Shown here piece by piece: positions 55,201-64,000 of a stretch of DNA of 64,000 nucleotides. Both the position numbers and the translations under genes were made by a program. Below the pieces are notes generated by a model. The model worked only from the letters and a program-made list of their open reading frames with translations. It had not been told where the DNA came from and searched no databases. Source of the DNA: Trileptium ribeirensis (lineage: Eukaryota; Nematoda; Enoplea; Enoplida; Thoracostomopsidae); NCBI GenBank assembly GCA_030248225.1, contig JASANE010001774.1:53517-117516 (forward strand), read 5' to 3'. Numbering within the stretch: the first letter of the stretch is position 1; every line of letters begins with the position of its first letter.

Positions 55201-56062
55201 GTTTTGAGCAATCCGTACATTATCTAGAGGACGTGAAGCAGAGAGGGGGGAGGGGGCGGGGGGGAAAAATTACCACTATCAATGGCAAGATATTCAGTAT
55301 ACTTTTAGTGGACTGTTATCATGTTGCGAGCAAAGCCAAAGATGTAGCATCTTTGAGCTCACAGATATTAACAGTAGTTGCTGCAATCATTGCGTTCCGT
55401 CTTTTCCATTTGATTATCTCCTTATGATGTATTTCTTTCACATTTCCAAGAGCTATATTTGACACAATTTGCATATGTTTTGAGCAATCCGTACATTATC
55501 TAGAGGACGTGAAGCAGAAAAATTACCACTATCAATGGCAAGATATTCCAGTATACTATTAGTGGACAGTTATCATGTTGCGAGCAAAGCCAAAGATGTA
55601 GCATCTTTGAGCTCACAGATATTAACAGTAGTTGCTGCAATCATTGCGTTCCGTCTTTTCCATTTGATTATCTCCTTATGATGTATTTCTTTCACATTTC
55701 CAAGAGCTATATTTGACACAATTTGCATATGTTTTGAGCAATCCGTACATTATCTAGAGGACGTGAAGCAGAAAAATTACCACTATCAATGGCAAGATAT
55801 TCCAGTATACTATTAGTGGACAGTTATCATGTTGCGAGCAAAGCCAAAGATGTAGCATCTTTGAGCTCACAGATATTAACAGTAGTTGCTGCAATCATTG
55901 CGTTCCGTCTTTTCCATTTGATTATCTCCTTATGATGTATTTCTTTCACATTTCCAAGAGCTATATTTGCCACAATTTGCATATGTTTTGAGCAATCCGT
56001 ACATTATCTAGAGGACGTGAAGCAGAAAAATTACCACTATCAATGGCAAGATATTCCAGTAT
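52214..56062. repeat. 254-bp satellite array, about 16 copies
   Basis: The landmark AGATGTAGCATCTTTGAG starts at 52233, 52487, 52741, 52995, 53249, 53503, 53757 and 54011 with an exact 254-bp period. The next units are 54303 (38-bp insertion) and 54563, then a disturbed zone, then regular copies at about 55338, 55592 and 55846. Copies in the regular parts are almost identical. Each unit carries a small hairpin AAAGATG-TAG-CATCTTT. Short open frames recur because the units are identical, but each is closed by a stop within the unit. Confidence 0.95.
54682..55300. repeat. Disturbed island inside the satellite array
   Basis: Units here are shortened, rearranged and interrupted by purine-rich DNA (54715-54770) and by C-run (55040-55064) and G-run (55242-55264) insertions. 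A 119-codon frame (54682-55041) spans it, with a Glu/Lys/Gln-rich start, then residues shared with the satellite (HYLEDVKQKNYHYQWQD) and further open codons where the normal unit has a stop. It may be an ancestral coding version, a rearranged unit or an assembly artefact. Confidence 0.6.
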
Positions 56063-59000
56063 ATCATATAGCACAGATCCCACAGAGCTGTCTTTTGTAC
56101 TTCACACGATTGTTTGAATCTTAGTGTATAGGTTTCAAATAGCAGCCGACCAGCTTTTCTTTTGATTGCATTCGTTTGAAAAATAATGTGTGAAATATCT
56201 TCGATGAGGTAGGCTTGCATAACATCTGCTTTTATTTTTACAGGCATAACATCCGCAGGATGTTGCTTTTGCGACAGACTTGGTGATATAATACATATCG
56301 TTTGGCCTTATTGAAAAAAAGATCAAGTGAACGAAAGCCATACTTATTCTATGAGTGACTGTAGCTATCAACTATATCAGGCAAGACATCTATATAGCAG
56401 TATGTGAATTAGCTTATATACTTGGAGATTTTGGAGTTTAAAGTACTAATGGATATTTACAGTTGCTTTTATTGCCACGTTTTCAAAAATATAACAAATT
56501 ACGTTGTAGCGTTAACATAGCTGTTTATATTTTGAATTCATAAATTTAGAACCTTATTCGGAAAAATGTGTTGATGTGTTGTTTGACTAAACAGCTGCTC
56601 CATACCATGGAGCACAGCATCGGCATGTTTAGTTTTCAGTGGATCTCGTTAAATTTTTGAAAGAACATTTGTATTAGACTAAAAACATTGTCCGTTGAGA
56701 CTGCAAAACCAACCATTGCCAAACGCTACATCTAGTATGGTTTTACTATAGTAAACCTAAGTAGAGTATTAGATACCGTATCTGTTTCATAGTGCGCTGC
56801 GTGTAACCTTTATTTACAAATCAAGGGCATTGAGCTAAGAAAGGTGATGAAGAAGCTGTTTGGACTGTTAAATTTGTATCGTAGTAAAACAATATCCTTG
56901 CCGTTAGCCGGCTGTTGTGCCCTCGGCCGACCGTTTGGCTTTAACGATGATCTTGGTCCAACCCTGGTGTGTAAGAAAAATTAAATCGACAATACGCTGC
57001 TTTTACCTCCGATTTCAACATTTGTGTTAATGAATCGAGCAAAAAACTTGGTACCTGAAAAAGTTCGCAGGCTTTATTTGTTTTATAATAGACCAAAACA
57101 GTAGTAGAAATTACGATTATTCCTTGCTTAATTTCATCGCGCGCGGACTCGGCGTGCTTAATAACCTAAAAGGCACTCATTGTAAGGTAAAAACAAGCAA
57201 TAAAACAGCTAAATTTGAAAAATCACTAATTCTAGCAAAGGGTTGCCAAACCATATTCGGGCCTACAGCGGCCCAGTGAGTGCTACCACAAAAAAGTCGT
57301 GCTCAGCAGGGTTGTAATAAGCTGATTGTGGCTAGTGGTCATCATTGTTCGATCTGATGATTATGTTGCGATATATTGGCTGTGAAACAATCGTGCAAGT
57401 ATGGCCGGATTTAGCAAAGAACCCCTAAAAACCTGTTTTTTGTCATTTTGAGCGTCGGAGCTGTTCGCGTTTAACTAAAGGCACATCGTCGTCACTTTTG
57501 TTATTGAAGAAAAAAGTTTGTCGAAATCCGCACATCCGAAAATGAGTTATGAATGACAGCGACAAAAAAAATGAAATTTTAACGCCTTTCCACTTAGCAA
57601 GCGCCCTTAATAAAAACTCCGCTCGCTTGCTCGCTCTGTTTCAATAAAGTATAACATATTCGACAAATTCAATGGTAAATATAAATATGAAATATATATA
57701 TTTCTAGTCTAATCTCGCCTTGTAGTTTGGCGCAATTCTGAATTTACTGTTTGTCCCAAAATACTATATTTGCCATCAACTCTGTATTAGCGGACTGGTA
57801 GGTGCCGTAGTTTATTATCGCGCACATCCCTCTTATAAACCACATTTACTAAACATTAGATTTATTTAGACGCTAATCTGAAAAAACGAAAAACAACATG
57901 ACGTTTATAGCGTGACATTTATATAATACTAGTGAAGCTCGCTTGCGAGCCAGAATTCGAGTGGTGAGAACAATCCCCCGAAGTCTGTTGTAGAAAGCAC
58001 ACACAAACAAAGCCTACACACAGTACGCAGGTGCAGCATTATATGTAATAACGGTGACGCAGCTGCATGGCGCAACTTCCTAACACCATGCCCATACGAC
58101 CCCGGCTATCATAACCTCAAGGGTGGACCCTAAGTTTTGCAATTTAGTCACTTCTCTTGGTCAGACCCAAGAAGCTATGGAGCTTAGCAGGCCGCAGGCG
58201 CGCTTCACGGGGTGTGTTCGGACCCCGCCCGATTGGTTGCGCACGTGTCTAGTATCGGGGTATGATTGCTGAGGTCCCCCAGGGAGGTTGACACCGAAAC
58301 CTGCTCACAGGTCATAATGTCGAACCGATATTCCCTATCCTAGTCTAACGGAAGTTGTTTTGTCTAGCGAAATTTAAAGTGAAAACACGTGATACTTTAG
58401 GTTTCCTAGGTAAATTTTGAGTTCCCCTGAGTTTATTCCTGGTTGAACACTTTGTCCGTTGTAGCCATATGGCCCCCACAGGGTTCCGACAGTCCCTGAG
58501 AGTTTAACGTCGGACTACTTAGTTCACATCTTAATAATCTGATTGTGTTAATATCTAGAGATTATGTTTTCCTAGTAAATTTTGTCTTTATCTGCGTGTA
58601 CTAATTTCACGAATGAGTTCGGTAGGTAATTCGATAGGCTATTCTCGCTACAATTCAAAAGTACAAATATTCAGGGCGAACCGCACGTGTCAGGGCTTGG
58701 AATATTCCCTTCGTCAAGCCGGGGCACTATGGGTTGGCCCGTCCATTAGGACGCACTTATGACGCTAGGAGATGAGTAACACGGAACCATGTGTGTGCTT
58801 TTCAACATTTTATTCCAAAAGTGCATTACGATATAGAAACGCAAATGAGTAATTGGAGCATCATTTACAGTAGTAAGGAGTGAAAAGAGTCGTATCCGAG
58901 CTGTCCGGTCGCACATTCTTCTGCCTATTTCTACATTGGAAGATGGGTAGGATGAGCGAAAGTGTTCCCGGACATACCGGGCCAAAATCTGTATCCGCGG

Positions 59001-60000
59001 CCTTTACTTTGTTCCTTAGCAGTAACGGACTCAGTTACAACGCGGGTCGTGCATTCTGGCGTGCTTCGAAGTTCGCTCTCAGTAAGCCGCGGGCTGCACG
59101 TACTCAACGTAAATTGCGACCAACAGGGGAAGAAGAAAACAGGGTATCGCGCGGAGTAGGTGGTGCGCCAGTAAGGCACTGGCAAGATAGTCAGGCGTGC
59201 GGCAACCGGAGCACGGATACGAGCTACACACACGACATGCCTAGGCTATGGAACACAAAACAGTTGAATCGATCAAAGTACGAACTATAGTACAATTAGG
59301 CTTGAATCCGTAGTACAGGTTGAGGAATATTCATACTAAACGGACCAATTTGGGTACATTCAATACATTGTTATGAAAGTCTGGCAGTGATAACTAAATT
59401 GGGCGATCACCAAAAACATCATAATACAAACGCGGTATCCAGAATAGTCAGATGCACAAACAAAACTAAACTCCGTGCAGTATACCATCGTGGTCCTGCA
59501 AATCCTGCCTACAGACCCTATCTAGTTTATCACAACGGTTTGCCCTTAGAACAGATCCTACCCTAAGTGGTAATCGTTTCTCTCCGTGTCTCAAGCAGAG
59601 CTCGACTGTCGCGAGTCCTAAAAATCCGTGTATGGTTAGTTCGTGATGGTGGGGGTCGATTTTGGACGGACGAGTAACGATTAAAACCGGCACACTTGTC
59701 CGGGGCGTCGGTGGGTTTACCTGGCGGAGTTGCCTATAGTAACTTTTCGACAATCTCCGTCCCCTTTTTCAACAGTTCCGGGAAACTCTTAGGTGGGACT
59801 GGCTGGGCCGGTTGACTTGTTTCAGCGACTTTACCGGGCAGGGGACGTGGGCATTTCGCCCGCGGACGCGTTTGCGTCCCTTTTTGGCTGTTGTTTCTGT
59901 GTTCGGTTTCTTTCGTTTCCTCCCTTTTTTTCTTTGTTTCCTTTGTCGTTGTTTAATTTCCTATTCTCTCTCTATCGCTCATCCTAAGTTCTTATTACAC
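56063..60000. other. Gene-free stretch
   Basis: No supportable gene. A 136-codon frame at 58880-59290 overlaps an equally long antisense frame and has no recognisable domain. GAGCGAGC / GCTCGCTTGCGAGC words near 57.62 and 57.94 kb echo repeats elsewhere in the window. CCTAG.TAAATTTTG blocks recur near 58.41 and 58.57 kb. Confidence 0.45.
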
Positions 60001-60094
60001 CGTACACATCGAAATTGTACAGTGTCTCAACTGCACTGTCGAAAGTGTACAGTTGAGGTTGAGTTATTACTGAAATTTTATTAAATTTTGTCAG

Positions 60095-60170
60095 AATTCG
60101 ATAGTCGAGTGGTTAGAATTGAAAGATCTGCAGCGGGCTTAAATCCTCCGTGCAGGATCGAAACTCAATC
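60095..60170 (+). pseudogene. tRNA-like relic
   Basis: It has an A-box-like TAGTCGAGTGGTTAGA, an anticodon-like loop CTTAAAT flanked by GGG/CCT pairing, and a weak B box (GGATCGAAACTC). The overall plan resembles a long-arm (Leu/Ser-type) tRNA, but the T stem and acceptor do not pair. A relic or SINE head is more likely than a functional gene. Confidence 0.35.
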
Positions 60171-61688
60171 AAGGAAAACAAAAAGGAGAGACAAAAATGG
60201 TGAAAAAGCTAAATCGGGGCATACATAGTACATAGCCTAACGGGCACTTATGATAAATAGTGAAGCCTGGTTAAACTCAGCGATCGACTCGCTGCAAAGG
60301 AAAAACGGGGTTTTGCACTTGCTCGGTTTTGGGTCAAAATGATTCGCGAGAGGTCGCGATTTTGTCTTTTCATGTAAGTTCGGGGATTGCGATTTGATTT
60401 TTTTACATGGGGTATCGTAGAGTACCCCCAAAAGTCAACCTTAACCGGAAACGGCGATTGGGTAGGTTGTCAGTTCATTTTAAGGGGAGACTCTTTTCCT
60501 CGATCTAACTGTGAAACGTAACCACGGGCGGGTGGTATGGTGAACATTGGTGATTTTGATAGCTCGGCAAGGGTGTTACCAGCAAACGGCATCTTATCGT
60601 CGTGAATTTACCGGGATGCTGACACGCGGCGTCGTGCGGGACGGTCGGGATCTCGGGCAGTCTAGTCTACTTTGAACGAGGCTCTATCAGCCTTTGATAA
60701 TGCACAAAAACGATCATCCTAACAAATCGAGAGTGTACCTCACATCCGTCAATGGTGAGTAAAGATGCTCCTCACGGAGTGCCAAGACCTTATGCTCAAG
60801 CTGAAATCACTTAGAATTTGTTTGGTCTTTTATATTCCCCAAATTCGCTTAGCTCAAGCTGATAAACGAAATTTTGAGGGCTTCCTAAAGCCCGACAGAG
60901 GCTAGTCCCCTGTCCCTATCTGCAAAGTCAGTCCGAGCTCAAGCAGCGGCATGAGTATCGAACGGTCCACTAAGCTATAAATTTGTAAACCAGAAACGTG
61001 AATAAATAAGCCTGTCCCTATAACTAGTCGGGGAAATTTTACCGTGGTCGGCTCAGGAAAAATTCTACTACCCTAACTCAAGAGAAATAAATCATGCAAA
61101 AGCATGGACGAGAGGCGTCCATTTATGATTTGTTTGCCTATGACCACGGGGAATCAGAACTACTTCGACTTCTGTGTTCACAACTCAATACCCTCCGTGT
61201 ATTCGCTCGCGATGCCTAAACGGAACTCGACTCGAGAAGGTTTGTCAAAGAACATGTAAAAGTGTACTCAGTTGACGAGGGGAAATAAGACGTCCTCCGA
61301 CAGACGTCTGGTCAAGCTATCGAAGGTAGAAAACGTGCGCTTACTAATCAAATTTCAACGGTCTGTTACATCTCGATTTGCCGAAAATAAACCCCCATTC
61401 ACTCTGTCCTCTTCCTGACTTACAACCTTCGATCCGGGACAGCGATAGCTAGTCCCCTTCCGCGAGACGACAGATGTTTACGCGGGTCCTCCGTCGGTCG
61501 AATCCCATTCCAAACGCAAGTCGAAAAAGACAAACACGAAAGAGTAATAAAAAGCCGTGAAACCATATAACAAAGTCAAGCGTCGGAGCCGGTAAGTAAA
61601 GTCGACCGAACTCCGCGCTGCCGAAGTCGAACTGAATCCGAGAGACGACGTGGTAGTCGTCGCTTCAAAATTTTCTGCTATGTTGAAA

Positions 61689-61709
61689 GATAGCGATTTT
61701 GTCGCTATC
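61689..61709. repeat. Short hairpin
   Basis: Arms GATAGCGA and TCGCTATC with loop TTTTG. Confidence 0.5.
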
Positions 61710-62158
61710 CAATCGGAGAAGCTCTTTTGACGCCCTCTTTTTCGAGTTTAAACCCGGGCGCCCAATCGAAAAATTCCCCAAATTTTTATTTTTGACAGCT
61801 ATCGTAACCTCGGGTCCCCTTTGGAGAGAGTCGGCTTCAATCGAAATCGCCGACATCAAATTTGAACCCTCCGATTACTCGGAGGTCGACCATCTGTGAG
61901 TTTTCTCCAAAGTTCTCCGATCTTACCCCATCTGTAGTCCCAAATTCTTGTCAGAAACTTATCGAAAACTCATTACTCAGATTTATTAAACCTATTACCT
62001 AACCTAGCTTGGTCGTCATCCCCAAATGTCCCACGAAAGCTGCTAAATCACCCGTCAAATTTTCAAAATTTTAAATCTTTTCGCTCTGCAACGTACTTAG
62101 AGTAATCTGGAATACGTCTTTTTGGTGTTCTGATCCTCATCCATCAAATTTTTCCCCT

Positions 62159-62208
62159 AGCTAACTCGCCGACTTAAAGCCAAATTCCTGCTATTTAGCG
62201 AGTTAGCT
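62159..62208. repeat. 11-bp inverted repeat
   Basis: Arms AGCTAACTCGC (62159-62169) and GCGAGTTAGCT (62198-62208), 28-nt loop. Confidence 0.6.
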
Positions 62209-62278
62209 GCCTCATCCATCACCTAATTAAGCTTATTTGGAGGGCATCTGGGGCTAAATTTTATCGCCCCATCCATGG

Positions 62279-62305
62279 ATAAACGTGCAAACATTGCACG
62301 TTTAT
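62279..62305. repeat. Perfect 12-bp hairpin
   Basis: Arms ATAAACGTGCAA and TTGCACGTTTAT with loop ACA, 70 nt from the preceding inverted repeat. Confidence 0.7.
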
Positions 62306-62639
62306 ATGTTGGCTTACAAGATAAAGCCAAACATTCCTAGCATTCTCGGCATTCCTAGCTAAATTTCAAATGTCCCGACAGGACGTCTTCGGACGTCCCG
62401 AAGGGGGGAACCGAAAGAGGGAATGAGCCGATTTCGCGGCCTGGGATGCAGCACATTCCTACGTATCCCGTGAACTATCCGGGATCCCATTCAGGAACTC
62501 CCGGAGCCCATGGGAGGGCCCTAAACCTACCCCCCGTCTTTCCTAGTCCTATGTGTCCAGTCCGTCCGTAAAACTCATAAATTTAACAGAATTTTGTATG
62601 TCCTGTCCCTACATGTCCTGTTTTTTTGTGTCGTCTTAC

Positions 62640-62860
62640 ATACTATATATATATCTATATCCACAAACACATACACATACAATACTCATGAGCACACACT
62701 ACACATGAGGCACACAGGCGACCCGAGCGACAGAAAGGTCGCTCAAGTTCACCCTAGAAACACGCAGAACCACAACAACATCAGCACAACAACACAACAA
62801 CAACAACGACAACACCACATACACATACACACACATGTACACACACATAACACACTCATG
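62640..62860. repeat. CA/CAA-rich simple-sequence tract
   Basis: Runs of ACACATACACATAC, CAACAACA and CACACACAT words. G-poor on the plus strand. Confidence 0.75.
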
Positions 62861-63062
62861 GCGACAGCAGCGACGACAACCGACCAAAGAAGTCGGTTAG
62901 AGAGAGTGAAAAAGAAAAAGGAAACGGAAAGGAAAGGGCACGGGAAGGGAATCGGGACAGGGGGTTCCCGAGAGAATTTCGAGGGGCTGGGGCGAAATTC
63001 GGTCCCAGGACGAAAAACGGGGCGGAATGATACCAAACACGAGGGGGGTAGACGCAGTGGCG

Positions 63063-63146
63063 GGTTCCGACATATATTAGCATACGGCATAGATATATTT
63101 TGGCGCATTCGCCAAAATTGGGTTCCGACATATATTAGCATACGGG
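63063..63146. repeat. 59-bp tandem duplication
   Basis: GGTTCCGACATATATTAGCA plus TACGG occurs at about 63063 and 63122. Confidence 0.75.
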
Positions 63147-64000
63147 GTTTCAGCGGGCTTTCCTGTTCTAACGGTTGGGCGAGGCGACGCTCGCCGGGCA
63201 TCGTTGAACTCGCCTTGGAAAGGCGATTCAGACGAGGGGTGTTTTCCCTGCCTTAACGGCAGCGGGTAGAGGGGCACTAAAATCACGACCGTTAAAGACT
63301 GTTAAAGAGAGTGTCGGCAAAAAGTGGGGGCGCATTTTCGGCCGTCCCGGGTTAACGGGGCGACTGATGGAGACCCGCCGGGCATCGTTGAAGATGTCTC
63401 GACTTGGCGAATGCGATGAGGGGCGTTTTGCCTACTTTTGGGTTGGGGTTAAGTTTTCGGTTGGTTTGTACCCACTTGCGGTCGATATGCCAAATTTGGG
63501 GGCAATTTTACGGTCATACCGGGCTAACGCGAAGTCGGCCGCAGGCCCGTCGAGTATCGTTGTATTCGCCAGGAGCGGGCGAATAGAATGAGGGTCGCAT
63601 GCGCACATTTAGGCTCTGGGGTCAAATACGAAGTTGGTACAAACAGGCGGAAGTTTATGTTGAATTTCCGTGGTACGGTACAAAACAGGGAAATGAGTGA
63701 TCTAGCGGCGGAATGACTGGTCTGGTCGGGAGCCGCGTGGCCTCGTCAGATGCATAGGTGGGTAGACTACTTGCAAGCACGCGTACTTTCAATCACTAAT
63801 CCGAGGGCCACCAGAAAACCGGTTGTTAGCATGGTGGTCAGGCAATTTTGGGGCTTCAAAGGGTGCTATAAAAAGAAAGGTTTTGGTACGGTGGGGCGGA
63901 CCAATAGACACAGCGAGTCACGAAGATCAAGCGGTACACATATATATGCATAGCTATATTTCCATATAAGCCTAGATTGGGTCCACTCGGGACCATGGTC

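Larger units (their letters stand above)
60001..64000. other. Gene-free stretch to window end
   Basis: No supportable gene. It holds a tRNA-like relic, several perfect hairpins, a CA/CAA-rich tract and a GC-richer block from 62.9 kb with a 59-bp duplication. The 220-codon frame at 62594-63256 is driven by the CA/CAA and purine-rich composition and is not called. Confidence 0.45.

Noticed and set aside
52214..56062. CRISPR-like array
   Set aside because: Units are 254 bp and near identical throughout, with no unique spacers. This is a eukaryotic satellite.
58130..58330. Possible rRNA fragment in a GC-rich patch
   Set aside because: No conserved rRNA core sequence could be recognised.
58880..59290. 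136-codon ORF
   Set aside because: An antisense ORF of 100 codons overlaps it, there is no recognisable motif, and the flanks give no splice or promoter support.
62594..63256. 220-codon ORF near the end of the window
   Set aside because: It crosses a CA/CAA simple repeat and purine-rich DNA, has an equally long antisense frame, and shows no domain.

Overview
The window is metazoan nuclear DNA, probably from an invertebrate with a repeat-rich genome. It has spliced coding exons with GT/AG introns, a Ty3/gypsy LTR-type retroelement, Merlin- and piggyBac-type DNA transposon remnants, satellite arrays, AT microsatellites and no bacterial-style gene packing. The species cannot be fixed from the sequence. 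Degenerate TTAGGC-like hexamers hint weakly at a nematode.

Layout. 1-9.4 kb: no supportable gene, several dispersed repeats. 9.4-21.8 kb: a plus-strand host gene with three exons (9679-10696, 20644-20925, 21359-21738 or -21780), all joined in phase 1. It encodes a low-complexity Ser/Thr/Pro-rich protein I do not recognise. Its roughly 10-kb first intron holds a TIR-bounded DNA element with an antisense ORF, dispersed CCGGAA-rich repeats and an old ~510-bp duplication. 21.8-28 kb: repeat-rich DNA with an internally deleted Merlin transposon (24084-25254, long TIRs, 8-bp target duplication). 28.1-29.7 kb: a ~352-bp tandem repeat.

30.6-43.7 kb is the centrepiece: a Ty3/gypsy-type element with unusual content. 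One long ORF (31154-36448) carries Gag, protease, RT, RNase H and integrase. A second ORF in the -1 frame (36436-36990) carries the integrase C-terminus followed by a canonical C4HC3 PHD finger. A third, 1383-codon ORF (37607-41758) sits where an env gene would be and has a DEDDy 3'-5' exonuclease signature (D136, E138, D244, Y326/D330), a basic patch, coiled coils and an unrecognised C-terminal domain. A leader hairpin and splice donor upstream, and an acceptor just before the third ORF, suggest a spliced subgenomic mRNA. Downstream lie a PPT-like G run and a tract of 770 nt with a single G. I could not find a pair of LTRs. The working idea is that the element combines chromatin-guided integration (PHD) with its own nuclease.

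43.7-52 kb: gene-poor DNA with long hairpins, low-complexity tracts and a 265-bp piggyBac-type MITE (TTAA duplications) carrying a tRNA-like segment. 52.2-56.1 kb: about 16 copies of a 254-bp satellite, interrupted by an odd island with a longer ORF and C/G homopolymer runs. 56.1-64 kb: no supportable gene, a tRNA-like relic, hairpins and simple repeats.
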